Assembly: GCF_009724245.1 (NCBI RefSeq) | Contig: NZ_WNNK01000013.1 | Span: forward strand, 62,001-126,000 | DNA from: Pseudomonas spelaei | GTDB taxonomy: Bacteria; Pseudomonadota; Gammaproteobacteria; Pseudomonadales; Pseudomonadaceae | Length of the DNA stretch: 64,000 nt | Reading direction: 5' to 3' | The notes under the pieces: generated by a model | Told to the model about the DNA's origin: nothing | The model's database searches: none | What the model saw: the letters and a program-made list of their open reading frames with translations, nothing else | Made by a program: the position numbers and the translations under genes | Part shown: positions 16,854 through 27,100 of the stretch, piece after piece | Layout of the letters: each line of letters starts with the position of its first letter | Position numbering within the stretch: the stretch's first letter is position 1

Positions 16854-18143
16854 TTAAGACAGCTTCAACTTTCGTTTGGCAACCAACAAGGCACTTATGC
16901 TAAGGGCGGCCGCCAGTATTAGATAAAAGCTGGGCGCCAACTGAGAACCTGTGAGTGCGATCAATCCAGTGGCAATCACTGGCGCAAAGCCGCCGAAGAT
17001 CGTCACTGACAGGTTGTAGCTCAACGACATGCCCGTCACCCGGGTATGGATGGGGAACACATCAGCCATTAGTGAGGCTAGCGGTGCGAAGTAAACGGCC
17101 TTGATCAGCGCCATCATCGAGACAACGATTAACAGCGACGTTGCACTAGGCACTTTGTTCAGCCAGACGAATGCCGGAATGATCGCCAGGATATAGATGG
17201 TCGAGGCCCAGAGCATGATTTTGATACGACTGACGAACCCGGTAATGAAGCCGACAATGGGTGTCACCAGGGTAAGGATCAGGCCGCCGGTCAGCGTAGC
17301 CAGGAAGCCCGACGACTGCGGAATGTTCAATGTAGTTGACGCATAGGACGGCATGTACTTGATCATGAAATTGGATGCTGTCGACACGATCAGCACGCCC
17401 ATTGCGACTAGCAACAAGGTCTTTTGTGAAAGAAGCACATCCCTTAACGGCTGCGAGCCGGGCTCGCTCTCCTTGAAGTCAGGAGACTCATCCACCGTAC
17501 GGCGGATGTAAAGCCCCACCGGACCAAGAATCAAACCAAAGAAAAACGGCACCCGCCAACCCCACTCGAGCATCTGCTGATCATCAAGACCTGTCGTCAG
17601 GAAATAGCCGAATAAAGAGGCGATCACCACGCCAAAGCCCTGACTCGCAAATTGCAGGCTCGCGACAAAGTTACGGGTCTTTTGCGGGGCGTGTTCCATC
17701 ATGAACGCGGTTGAGCTGCCGAACTCACCGCCTGCGGAGAAACCTTGCAGCAGGCGCGCAAACAGAATGCCGATGGGGGCGATTATCCCGATAGTGGCAT
17801 AGCTGGGCATCACCGCTATCGTCGCCGTGCCGATCAGCATCAGCAATATGGACAGGCTCAATGCTTTCTTGCGGCCTTGTCGGTCGGCATAGGAGCCCAG
17901 AACCGCAGCGCCCAGCGGACGAATCAGAAACGAAATGCCGAACGTTGCGAATGCCAGAAACAGTGATACTGCTGGGTCTGCCGCGGGGAAAAATACCTTG
18001 CTGATGGTTAACGCAAAGTAGGCGTAAACCGACAGGTCAAACCATTCAAGGGTGTTTCCGATCAAGGCGGCCCCGACCGGTTTCCATATGGATTTGGTCC
18101 GTTCAGTTGCAGGTGTAACGAGGGTGGACGATAACGCTGTCAT
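16854..18143 (-). CDS. MHS-family MFS transporter
   Basis: A 429-residue major facilitator transporter with 12 predicted helices. The start MTALSSTLVTPATERTKSIW leads to GNTLEWFDLSVYAYFALTIS, the hallmark of the metabolite:H+ symporter (MHS) subgroup (proline/betaine, citrate, shikimate, alpha-ketoglutarate carriers). Further marks are RPLGAAVLGSYADRQGRKKA in loop 2-3 and the FSAGGEFGSS stretch of helix 5. The M20 peptidase gene lies 67 bp upstream on the same strand, so the transporter may import that enzyme's substrate. Confidence 0.85.
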   Translation of the reverse strand: MTALSSTLVTPATERTKSIWKPVGAALIGNTLEWFDLSVYAYFALTISKVFFPAADPAVSLFLAFATFGISFLIRPLGAAVLGSYADRQGRKKALSLSILLMLIGTATIAVMPSYATIGIIAPIGILFARLLQGFSAGGEFGSSTAFMMEHAPQKTRNFVASLQFASQGFGVVIASLFGYFLTTGLDDQQMLEWGWRVPFFFGLILGPVGLYIRRTVDESPDFKESEPGSQPLRDVLLSQKTLLLVAMGVLIVSTASNFMIKYMPSYASTTLNIPQSSGFLATLTGGLILTLVTPIVGFITGFVSRIKIMLWASTIYILAIIPAFVWLNKVPSATSLLIVVSMMALIKAVYFAPLASLMADVFPIHTRVTGMSLSYNLSVTIFGGFAPVIATGLIALTGSQLAPSFYLILAAALSISALLVAKRKLKLS

Positions 18144-18210
18144 GTTCGACGCTCCTGGTCTTGTAAGTGTGTGAGCGGCAGATATAAAGGGTCGATCAAC
18201 GCCCTATTTT

Positions 18211-19596
18211 CTAAGTGCTGGTTTGCGCCACGTGGCCCAATTCCCAGAATAGGGCAGTCATGATTTGCAGGCCTTCAAGGACCACCGAACCCAGCAAGTG
18301 CTCATCTGGCGCATGTTGTGAGCAGCCGGGGTAGGAGTGCGGAATCCACAAGGTCGGTAACCCCAGGACGTCAGCGAAAATGTCGTTAGGCAGCGTACCG
18401 GCAAGGTTAGGTAGTACGGCAATCTGCCTGGGTGTTGTGTCGCACATGACCTTTTTCGCGAAAAGCACCCATGGATTCTCAGGGTCCAGTCGAGTGCTGG
18501 GCGTGCAACGATCAATGACGATTTTGACGCAGTGGAAGCCTTCAGCATCCAGGTGTTGGCGCAGCAGGTGTTCCAGGTTCTGCCAATGAGTGCCTACCAC
18601 AAAGCGCAATTGGCAATGTGCAATAGCCGACGGTGGAATGGCATTCACAGGCTTGGCAGGATTGCCCGCCGTGAACGCGAGGATTTCCAGGGTATTCCAG
18701 GCAAAGAGCCGTTCACCTAAGGTGAGGTCCGGTTCACCCCAGTCAACATCCAAGGGGCGGCCGAGGGAGTGTTGATTAATGTTCAGGTCGTGGATCGCTT
18801 TACGCACTGAGTCGGGTATGGAGGAGGGGACCAGTCCTCGGCAGAGAATACGGCCGTTCTGATCCACCAGACTGGCCAGTGCGTTGGCCAGCACGACTGC
18901 CGGGTTGGACATGACGCCTCCCCAGTTTCCAGAGTGCAAGCCTTTGTCGCGCGCCTGCACCTCAACGGAAAACAGCGCTGAGCCCCGAGAACCAAGAAAA
19001 ATGGTTGGACGGCTGTCGTTTAGGCGCGGGCCGTCCGAAGCGATGAATACATCGGCTTGCAGCAACTGCCGATTTTCCGTGCAGACCTCGCGCAATCCGG
19101 GCGAGCCACATTCTTCGCCGGTCTCAAACAGGACCTTAACGTTAAATCCCAAGCGCCCCTCGCGGGCCTTGATCACAGCCTCAAGCGCTGTCAGGTTAAT
19201 GCTGTGCTGACCTTTGTTGTCGGCGGTGCCGCGTCCATACCAACGATCGCCTTCCACGGTCAGCACCCAGGGGTTGAGGCCTTCACGCCATTGTTCGGCA
19301 TAACCGAGTACGACGTCGCCATGCCCGTAGGTCAGTACCGTCGGCAGGTCCGCGCCTTCGTGACGCGAAGCGAACAGCAGTGGGCCTGCGCCCTTCGGAT
19401 TCTCAAGGGCCTGGCATTCAAAGCCCATTCGCTCCAGGGTCGGTTGTATTTCCTCATGCAGATAACGCGTCAATTCCGGCGCTTGGCCAGGAGCCTGGCT
19501 TTCACTGCGAATTGCTACCCGGCGGCGCAAGTCGGCTTCGAAATGGCCGTCGGACAGGTATTGGCGAACACTGGCGAGTGCTTGTTGCTTGGACAT
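18211..19596 (-). CDS. M20-family metallopeptidase
   Basis: A 461-residue zinc peptidase of the M20/M28 (carnosinase-, ArgE-, DapE-like) class. Visible motifs are TYGHGDVV (about 87-94, first zinc His/Asp), GRGTADNKGQ (about 121-130, bridging Asp), FETGEECGSPGL (about 158-169, general-base Glu and ligand Glu) and a C-terminal His (IPHSYPGCSQHAPDEH). The family hydrolyses dipeptides or N-acyl amino acids. It is transcribed away from a LysR regulator and ahead of the MHS transporter. Together they look like a peptide or acyl-amino-acid use operon. Confidence 0.85.
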   Translation of the reverse strand: MSKQQALASVRQYLSDGHFEADLRRRVAIRSESQAPGQAPELTRYLHEEIQPTLERMGFECQALENPKGAGPLLFASRHEGADLPTVLTYGHGDVVLGYAEQWREGLNPWVLTVEGDRWYGRGTADNKGQHSINLTALEAVIKAREGRLGFNVKVLFETGEECGSPGLREVCTENRQLLQADVFIASDGPRLNDSRPTIFLGSRGSALFSVEVQARDKGLHSGNWGGVMSNPAVVLANALASLVDQNGRILCRGLVPSSIPDSVRKAIHDLNINQHSLGRPLDVDWGEPDLTLGERLFAWNTLEILAFTAGNPAKPVNAIPPSAIAHCQLRFVVGTHWQNLEHLLRQHLDAEGFHCVKIVIDRCTPSTRLDPENPWVLFAKKVMCDTTPRQIAVLPNLAGTLPNDIFADVLGLPTLWIPHSYPGCSQHAPDEHLLGSVVLEGLQIMTALFWELGHVAQTST

Positions 19597-19678
19597 AACA
19601 GTTCCGATAAGGGCTGACAGATTCAGGCCAATATAGAAGTCGCCTATCGCACTGTATATTGCTGTTTTTTGAAGACTG

Positions 19679-19697
19679 GCATCTAATTAATAGATGC
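19679..19697. promoter_or_regulatory. Perfect LysR-type box between peptidase and regulator
   Basis: The 19-mer gcatctaattaatagatgc is perfectly self-complementary (7-bp arms, 5-bp centre). It contains a T-N11-A core, the canonical LysR-regulator dyad. It lies 20 bp before the regulator's ATG and 83 bp before the peptidase start, the expected place for autorepression and divergent activation. Confidence 0.65.
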
Positions 19698-19716
19698 ATT
19701 TGTGAGTGGGATTTCC

Positions 19717-20601
19717 ATGGATTATCGTTATTTTCTGGCCGTGTTTGATTCAGGTTCGCTGGCTGCCGCCGGTGAGCGCTTGCATATCGCCCCCAGCGCT
19801 GTCAGCCGCCAGATCGCCCTGCTGGAGGAGAGTATCGGCGTACCCTTGTTCGAGCGTCGGCCACGGGGCATGGAACCGACGGCGGCGGGTAGCGCTTTGG
19901 CTCACCACGCCAGGCGCGTCTCGTTGGAAGAACAGGCCCTGCTGTCGGAGCTGCGCGGCGGTGATTATCACGGCGCGCGCGTCATTCGCCTGGTGTCGAC
20001 AGAGGGGCTGTCACGTTATTTTTTGCCGCACGTGTTGATCCAGCATTACCAGCAGTCTCCGGCTTTCCAGTACGTGCTGGAGGTAATGTCACCGTTCGAA
20101 TGCGCAGAGAAAGTGAAACGCGGTGATGCCGACGTAGGGCTGACGTTCAGCACAGAACCTACTGAAGGTGTCGAGATCCTCTATTCAAGCCGCTCGGCGA
20201 TTCGCGCGATCATGCGTGCCGGTCATCCGCTGTCGACGCTCAAGCAATTGCCTCTGCGTTCGCTCGTGCCGTTCCCCTTGGCGCTCACACCCAAAGGCAC
20301 GACTCAGAGGCAGTTGTTCGACCTGGTCTGTGAAATGGAGGGGTTGGCCTTCAATCACGTGATGACCTGCAACTACTCCGGGGCCATCCATGAGTTTGTC
20401 CGCCACACCGACACGATCGCGTTGGGTGGCGCAATCAGCCAGCGGCTGAATGACAGTAATGACCTGATTTCGGTCCCGCTGTCGAACCCCCGATTTTCCG
20501 ACCGGACCATTCAAGTGTTGACCATGCCCAAACGGACACTGCCGGCCTCGCTGCAGCTATTTATCGAGACCCTGATCGGCTGTCTTAAAGCCGTCAACTG
20601 A
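19717..20601 (+). CDS. LysR-family transcriptional regulator
   Basis: A 294-residue LysR regulator. The ATG at 19717 (MDYRYFLAVFDSGSLAAAGE) gives the standard family start; an ATG-like start at 19702 would add five residues. The helix-turn-helix is AAAGERLHIAPSAVSRQIAL. A complete effector domain follows. It is divergent from the M20 peptidase/MHS transporter genes with a perfect LysR box between, so it is the likely regulator of that pair. Confidence 0.85.
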   Translation: MDYRYFLAVFDSGSLAAAGERLHIAPSAVSRQIALLEESIGVPLFERRPRGMEPTAAGSALAHHARRVSLEEQALLSELRGGDYHGARVIRLVSTEGLSRYFLPHVLIQHYQQSPAFQYVLEVMSPFECAEKVKRGDADVGLTFSTEPTEGVEILYSSRSAIRAIMRAGHPLSTLKQLPLRSLVPFPLALTPKGTTQRQLFDLVCEMEGLAFNHVMTCNYSGAIHEFVRHTDTIALGGAISQRLNDSNDLISVPLSNPRFSDRTIQVLTMPKRTLPASLQLFIETLIGCLKAVN

Positions 20602-20620
20602 GTATCACGGTCGCGCAAAG

Positions 20621-22090
20621 CTACTGAACCGGCTCCAGACTCGCTCCGCCGACTGCCTTGTACAGTGCGACCACAGCAAGTGCCTGCTGCTCGACAACGT
20701 CCGCGCTGCTCAGTTGCGCCTCGCGCAATGCCTTCGCTGCGTCGAGACGATCTAGCAGGTCCGTGATGCCGCGTTGGTAAAGCGTATCGGCATGACTGGC
20801 CGTGCGCTGGGCGGCCGCGAGATGAATTTCTTCCTCCATGGCTTTGCGGCGTCCGACATCAATGGCAGTGAGTGCATTTTCTGTATCTTCGATGCCTTCA
20901 AGCACTGCCAGGCGATACGCAAAGATCGATTCCGTCAAACTCGCTTCACGCGCACTCACCACTGCGCGGCGTGCGCCCCAATCCAGCAATGGGATGTGGA
21001 TTGATAGCCCGGCCGATGCGTTTGTTGCGCGTTCGGCCAGAGGTGTGCCGATCAGGTCGCCCTTGGCTGTAATGCTGCCTACCAGAGTCATGCGCGGATA
21101 GAGATCGGCGACAGCGATACCCAGCTCCGCGCTGGCTTGTGCAATCAAGCGTTCTGCACGCTGGATTTCCGGGCGTACGCGCACAAGATCCGCAGGTAGA
21201 ACGCGCAGCGCCAAGCGTTCGGCCACGGGTTGTGGCATCGGTTTCAGTAAGTTTGAGTCGATGGTAGTTTTGCCGGTCAATACGGCGATGCGCTGGGCGG
21301 ATTGCTGTATGGATTGCTCGAGCAACGGCAGCTGCGCCGCTGTTTCCGATGCTGTCGTGAGGCTGCGATCAATGTCGAGATCGCCCACGATTCCAGCGGC
21401 TCGACGGTCACGTGTCATCGCGACGAGATGGTTTTGATCTTTGAGGTTTTCTCTCTGAAGAGCCAGGCGGCGCTGTCCACTGCGTAATTCGATGTAGCTG
21501 CGCACCACTTCGGCGACCACTGAGACGCGCGCCATTCGCGACTCGGCCAGCACGCTACCTGCTGTTGCGCGGGCGGCTTCTTCGGTAGCCGCGAGGCGTC
21601 CGAACAGATCCAGCTCCCAGGAGGCATCGAAACCCGCCTGGAAGTAGCTGCTGGCTCGCGAGCCGGAAGGCGACTGCAGATCGTCTTCCGGGGTGCGCTC
21701 AAAGTCACTTTCGGCCCGGCCGGACAGACGCTTCTGGCGCCGACCTTCAGCGCTTGCGTCCACCTGAGGCAAGCGTTGAGCTGCGGCCGTTCTCACTAGC
21801 GCCCGGGCGGCTTGCAAGCGATTGCAGGCCTGCAACAACGTCAGATTCTGTTCAAGCGTCTGTGCCACCAACGCATCCAGCACCGGCTCATCAAACGCCT
21901 TCCACCATTGCGCAGGGTCGACACTCGGGGCGCGATGCACGGCGCCGCGGTTCGCCCAGTCGGTTGCAACGGGCTGCACACTGTCTGGCTGCGGGCCAAG
22001 TTTTGCGCATCCCGCCAGCGCGGCGGCCATGATGATGGTCGCGAACAGAGGCAGCCTTTGCCTGAGATAAGGGGTTGTCTGTCGGCTCAC
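20621..22090 (-). CDS. Outer-membrane efflux lipoprotein (NodT/OprM type)
   Basis: A 489-residue TolC-like outer-membrane channel of the NodT family. The lipoprotein signal ends at the lipobox AAALAGC (Cys about 28). Two repeats of long alpha-helical regions typical of OEP domains follow (about 75-270 and 290-480), with SPSGSRASSYFQAGFDASWE and WELDLFGRL in the first. It works with the periplasmic adaptor and RND pump encoded at 22913-27225 on the other strand. The arrangement is unusual: the channel gene is divergent, with the TetR regulator between. Confidence 0.85.
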   Translation of the reverse strand: MSRQTTPYLRQRLPLFATIIMAAALAGCAKLGPQPDSVQPVATDWANRGAVHRAPSVDPAQWWKAFDEPVLDALVAQTLEQNLTLLQACNRLQAARALVRTAAAQRLPQVDASAEGRRQKRLSGRAESDFERTPEDDLQSPSGSRASSYFQAGFDASWELDLFGRLAATEEAARATAGSVLAESRMARVSVVAEVVRSYIELRSGQRRLALQRENLKDQNHLVAMTRDRRAAGIVGDLDIDRSLTTASETAAQLPLLEQSIQQSAQRIAVLTGKTTIDSNLLKPMPQPVAERLALRVLPADLVRVRPEIQRAERLIAQASAELGIAVADLYPRMTLVGSITAKGDLIGTPLAERATNASAGLSIHIPLLDWGARRAVVSAREASLTESIFAYRLAVLEGIEDTENALTAIDVGRRKAMEEEIHLAAAQRTASHADTLYQRGITDLLDRLDAAKALREAQLSSADVVEQQALAVVALYKAVGGASLEPVQ

Positions 22091-22142
22091 GGAAAGATCC
22101 TTTCGTATCGTTGCTTGACTGCGGCTGGGGGTTTCTAAATAC

Positions 22143-22165
22143 TAGACTAAGTAGTCGGTCTAATA
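22143..22165. promoter_or_regulatory. Candidate TetR operator, copy 1
   Basis: A 23-bp site beginning tagactaag and ending ggtctaata, with inverted tagac/gtcta ends. It lies in the 114-bp gap between the divergent channel gene and the TetR gene. A copy matching at 18 of 23 positions is at 27361-27383, beyond the pump gene. Dyad form and placement fit an operator of the adjacent TetR protein. Confidence 0.55.
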
Positions 22166-22204
22166 AAAGAGGCGCACATCAACACCAGCCTCTACGGAGA
22201 AGAA

Positions 22205-22795
22205 ATGAGAAAAGTTGATCCTGAGAAGCACCAGGCCAAGCTGCAGCAGATCCTTGAGGCTGCGGTCATGTGCTTCGCTGAAAAGGGCTTTCGCGGCACA
22301 TCGACCAACGAGATCTGTGCTGCTGCGGGTATGAGCCCTGGCAACCTGTTTCACTATTTCCCTAATAAACAGGCAGTGATTGAGGCCATCGCGGAGGAGG
22401 ACCGGCGCGAAATGAGCGAGCGTTTTGCTCAACTAGCCGATGAACCCGATGCCATTGTGGCGATTGAGCGGTTGGCAAAAGACCTCTTGAAGCAGTGCGT
22501 CGATCCTGTCTACGCCAAGATCGGCGTTGAAGTGGTTGCCGAGTCCATGCGCAACCCTGAAATGGCTGTCTTGTTTGCTGCCAGCGAGGCTTCCATCAAA
22601 GGGGATCTGGTCGCACTTCTAAAGCGCGGCATTACCAAAGGTCAGATCGATGCAACCTTGGATCCGAAGATCGCTGCTACTTGGCTCATCGCTCTTATTG
22701 ATGGTGCAGTCTCCCGTTCTGTGCTGGATCGGGATTTCAAGCTCAAAACCTATACGCCAACGTTAATGCGCATGATCCGACGATTTCTTGAATAG
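22205..22795 (+). CDS. TetR-family regulator of the RND efflux system
   Basis: A 196-residue TetR repressor. The ATG at 22205 follows acggagaag. The helix-turn-helix is ILEAAVMCFAEKGFRGTSTN ... SPGNLFHYFPNKQAVIEAIA (residues about 17-65); the remainder is helical with a BetI-like C-terminal pattern. It sits between the divergent channel gene and the adaptor-pump genes it precedes, the usual place for a local efflux repressor. Ligand unknown. Confidence 0.85.
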   Translation: MRKVDPEKHQAKLQQILEAAVMCFAEKGFRGTSTNEICAAAGMSPGNLFHYFPNKQAVIEAIAEEDRREMSERFAQLADEPDAIVAIERLAKDLLKQCVDPVYAKIGVEVVAESMRNPEMAVLFAASEASIKGDLVALLKRGITKGQIDATLDPKIAATWLIALIDGAVSRSVLDRDFKLKTYTPTLMRMIRRFLE

Positions 22796-22912
22796 ATCGC
22801 CTCACTAAGCCCACTTGTATGTCGTCCCTTCTCCAGTGAAAGCTGGAGCCGTAGGGGGGGCGCCAAGCTCACGGTTCTCCTACGTTCCGACACGCTTTTT
22901 CGGACTACCTCA

Positions 22913-24112
22913 ATGAAAACTCCGATGAACCCTACCCCCTCTACTCCTGGTGCGCCAAGACCCCACAATCTGAAGCGTTGGACATGCATCTTCCTGCTGC
23001 TGGTCAGCATGGGCGCATGGTTGCTTTGGCCTGTCAGCAAGCCCTTAGCCCCCGTAACGCCGCCACAGCGTGTCAGCACCGTCACGGCAGGCCCGGCGAT
23101 GTTTGATCGCACTGTGCAGGTGAATGGAACACTGGTTGCCCGCGAGGAAATCGCGATCAGTTCATCTGTGCCGGAACAGCGTGTGGCAGAGGTGAACGTG
23201 GAGGAGGGCGACAGCGTCGAGGCTGGACAGTTGCTGGCTCGACTGGAAACGCAAGGGCTGGACGCGCAGGTTCGCCAGGCTCAAGCGGCATTGGCGCGTG
23301 CGCGTGCGGCAGTCGGCCATCAGGAGGCTGTCACCGTAGAAGCACACGCCAGTTTCAAGCGTATCGAGCCGCTGGGGGGAAGTGGGACGGTCAGTGAGCA
23401 GCAGGTCGATGAGCGTCGCGCCCAGGCGGACTCGGCAGCGGCCAGCCTGCGTGCTGCACGTGCGGAAGTTGACCAGGCACTGGCGCAACTTGCTGATGCT
23501 CGCCACCAGCGAAGCAAGGCTGATATCGGGGCGCCCTTTGCAGGTGTCATCGTGGAGCGTGTGGCACGTACCGGCGCGTTGAGTGGAGGTGACCCTATGT
23601 TCCGGCTGATTAGGGAGGGGGTCATCGAATTCGAAGGCGAAGTGGCGGAAACCGAGCTGATCGACATCGCGCCTGGGCAAACGCTTCGTGTCCAAGTTGC
23701 CGGGATCTCTTCTCCCATGGAGGGCACGATTCGACGGGTGGACCCCAAGGTTGATGCGCGATCCAGACTCGGCCGTGTACGCATTGCGTTGGGCTATTCG
23801 CCTTTGCTTCGCGCCGGCACCTTTGCCCGGGCGACGCTGGTCCTTGCGCGGCGCAAACTCGACGTGACGCTGCCGGTGCGGGCACTTTCTATTATCGATG
23901 CTAGTCGGGCTTCCGTGATGCGTGTCAATGAGCAGGGGATCATCGCTCGTCAGGTAGTGGCAACCGGTCGGCGCAATGGCGACTTGCTGGAGATCACCTC
24001 GGGCTTGCAGGTCGGCGAGCGCGTAGTGGCGAATGCATCCGCTTTTGTGCGTGAAGGGGATGCTGTCATCGCTTCCGTCACTGACGCCCCTCTGACGCAG
24101 GAGGCGCCATGA
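22913..24112 (+). CDS. RND efflux periplasmic adaptor
   Basis: A 399-residue membrane-fusion protein. An N-terminal membrane anchor (RWTCIFLLLVSMGAWLLW, about residues 22-39) is followed by a barrel-sandwich half (VNVEEGDSVEAGQLLARLET). Then comes a coiled-coil hairpin (about 120-190, rich in Ala/Gln/Arg), the second lipoyl half (DIGAPFAGVIVERVARTGAL) and a beta-barrel. It bridges the pump and the outer-membrane channel. Its stop overlaps the pump start by 4 nt (ATGA), so translation is coupled. Confidence 0.9.
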   Translation: MKTPMNPTPSTPGAPRPHNLKRWTCIFLLLVSMGAWLLWPVSKPLAPVTPPQRVSTVTAGPAMFDRTVQVNGTLVAREEIAISSSVPEQRVAEVNVEEGDSVEAGQLLARLETQGLDAQVRQAQAALARARAAVGHQEAVTVEAHASFKRIEPLGGSGTVSEQQVDERRAQADSAAASLRAARAEVDQALAQLADARHQRSKADIGAPFAGVIVERVARTGALSGGDPMFRLIREGVIEFEGEVAETELIDIAPGQTLRVQVAGISSPMEGTIRRVDPKVDARSRLGRVRIALGYSPLLRAGTFARATLVLARRKLDVTLPVRALSIIDASRASVMRVNEQGIIARQVVATGRRNGDLLEITSGLQVGERVVANASAFVREGDAVIASVTDAPLTQEAP

Positions 24113-27100
24113 GCTTCCAGATTTCATCCTGGGCGATTCGGCGGCCCATCCCTACATTGGTTCTGTTCTTCCTGCTGGCTGTCGTTGGCATCAGCGCTTT
24201 CTTGCGCCTGCCCATTAATGCGAATCCACGCGTGGACTTTCCCGTCGTTACCGTCGCTGTCACCCTGCCGGGAGCCGCGTCGAGCGAATTGGAAAACGCT
24301 GTCACCCGTCGCGTGGAAAACGCCATTGCCGGGCTCGCAGGTATCCGGCACATGAGTTCAACGCTGAGCGACGGTACCTCGCTGACTACGGTTGAGTTTC
24401 AACTCGGCGTTGATCCCGACCGTGCAACGAATGATGTGCGTGAGGTCGTCACCGAGGCGCGCGCCGAGTTGCCGCAATCAGTGCTTGAGCCACGCGTGTC
24501 ACGGGTGGATGTCGAAGGTGGCGCGATCCTTTATTACGCGGTCGACTCTGCTGAGCGCAATACCGTAGAACTGTCATGGTTCGTGGACGACACAGTCAGC
24601 CGAGCGTTACTTGCGACACCAGGTGTACAACGTGTGCAGCGTATGGGCGGCGTGAATCGTGAAATCCGTATTGAGCTCAAACCTGATCGACTGACCGCAC
24701 TCGGCATCAGTGCCGAGCAGGTCAACACTCAATTGGTGCAAAGCAATGTGGATGTGCCCGGCGGGCGAATTGTTCTCTATGGCCGCGAACAAGCCATCCG
24801 CACCCTGGGGAGCGCCTTAAGCGTAGAAGCGCTCGCGGCTCGCCCGATTGCCCTTCCGGGGGGGCGGTGGGCCACGTTGGCCGACCTGGCGACTGTGCGC
24901 GACGCCAGTAGCGAGAGTCGGGAGCTTGCTCGCTTGAATGATCGGGAAGTAGTCGGGTTTGCCGTTTACCGCGCCAAGGGGTCCAGTGACACTGTGGTTG
25001 CTAAAGGGGTTGAGGACACCATCGCCGGTCTCCAACGCAGTTATGGCGATCTCAAGATCCAGCAGTTCGCCTCCACGGTGGACTACACCCGTTCCAGCTA
25101 CAAAATGTCCATGATGACGTTGTTGGAAGGCGCGGGCTTGACCGTCCTCGTGGTGTTTTTCTTCCTGCGCAACTGGCGCGCCACCCTTGTCGCGTCCATC
25201 GCGCTTCCGCTGTCGATCCTGCCGACATTCGCCGCCATGTCATTGCTGGGCTACACCCTGAACAGCATCACCTTATTGGCCTTGACCCTGGTGATAGGCA
25301 TTCTGGTCGACGACGCGATTGTCGAAATCGAGAACATCGAGCGCCACCTGGACATGGGCAAGCGCCCATTCCGAGCGGCGATTGATGCCTCCGATGCGAT
25401 CGGCTTCGCTGTCATTGCGATCACCGCAACCATTGTGGCCGTGTTTCTGCCGGTCAGTTTTATTGGTGGCTACATCGGACGTTACTTCACGCAGTTCGGC
25501 GTCACGGTTTCCGTCGCCGTTCTGGCCTCTATGCTGGTCGCACGGTTGGCAACGCCGCTGCTGGCGGCCTATCTGATGCAGCCCAAGCCCGGAGTGGGTT
25601 CAGATGGGCATGGCACCCACGGCCAACCGGGCAAGCTCATGGGACGCTACCTGAGTGTGTTGGATTGGTCGCTTCGCCATCGCCGCACCGCACTGGGCAT
25701 CGGTGGCGCGTTTCTCATCAGTTCGCTGCTCTTGATTCCCTTGCTTCCCACTGGGTTCCTGCCCGTCAGCGACCTGAGCCTTACGCAAGTCAACGTCGCG
25801 CTGACACCGGGCACACCTCTGGCTCAGACCGACGAAAAGCTGCGAGAAGCCGGTAGCCAGATCTCCCAGCGCAAGGAAGTGAGTGCCGTGTTCACGTTGG
25901 CGGGAGGCCAGGATGCTGCGGGCGCCAACGATGTCACCAAAGGCATGCTGCTGGTCCGCTTAAAGCCCCCGAGTGAGCGTGAACTGGACCAGAAAGGCTT
26001 CGAGCAATCGTTGCAGCAAGATCTCAATCAGTTCGATGACATACGCTTCACATTCCAGGGCGGAAGCGATGGACGTGATGTTTCCATCATCCTGCTGAGT
26101 GCGGACCCCGCAACGCTGTCAGAGACCGCAAACGAACTTCAGAGACAAATGCGGGGCGTCACAGGCATTGCTAACGTTCAGGTTAACGAACCGCTTGCCC
26201 GTCCGGAATTACTGATTCAGCCACGTTTGCACGAGGCAGCGCTGGCGGGCGTCTCTGCGTCCAGTATCGGCAACGTCATGCGCGTCGCCACACTCGGTGA
26301 AGTCGATGCTAGCTCTGCGCGATTCAATTTGACGGATCGACAGATACCCATTCGGGTCGCTTTGGATGAGCGCTCACGCGGTGATCTGGATATTCTTCGA
26401 AACCTGAGTATTCCAACCGACGACGGCAGCAGCGTTCCGCTGCATGCCGTCGCTACCCTCGGCTTTGCAGATGGACCCGCTCGCATCGAGCGTTTTGACC
26501 GTCTTCGACGGGTATCGGTGGACGCAGACCTGAGTGCTGGCGCCACACTTGGCGATGCCCTCGACAGTATTAATACCTTGCCCGTACTGCAAGCGTTGCC
26601 TGACGGCGTACGTCGTGTTGAATATGGTGACGCCGAGTACATGAACGAGATGTTTGACAAGTTTGGTGTGGCCATGGGGTTTGGCATCCTGATGGTGTAT
26701 GCCGTCCTCGTGCTTCTGTTCAAGGACTTCCTGCAACCCATCACGATCCTGGTCGCGCTTCCTCTGTCCATCGGAGGTGCCATTGCGGGCCTGCTGCTCT
26801 ATGGCGCAGCACTCGACCTTCCCGCGATGATCGGCATCTTGATGTTGATGGGCATCGTTACGAAGAACTCTATTCTTCTGGTCGAGTTCGCCATTGAAAA
26901 GCGTCGGGAGGGGGTTTCGCGCAAGGACGCACTTCTGCGTTCGGGAGCAGAGCGTGCCCGCCCGATCATCATGACGACCATCGCCATGGCCGCCGGCATG
27001 GTTCCCGCGGTACTTAGCAGTGGTGCCGACAGTGGCTTTCGGGCGCCCATGGCGATTGCTGTGATCGGGGGGTTGATCACGTCTACCGTCCTGAGTCTGG

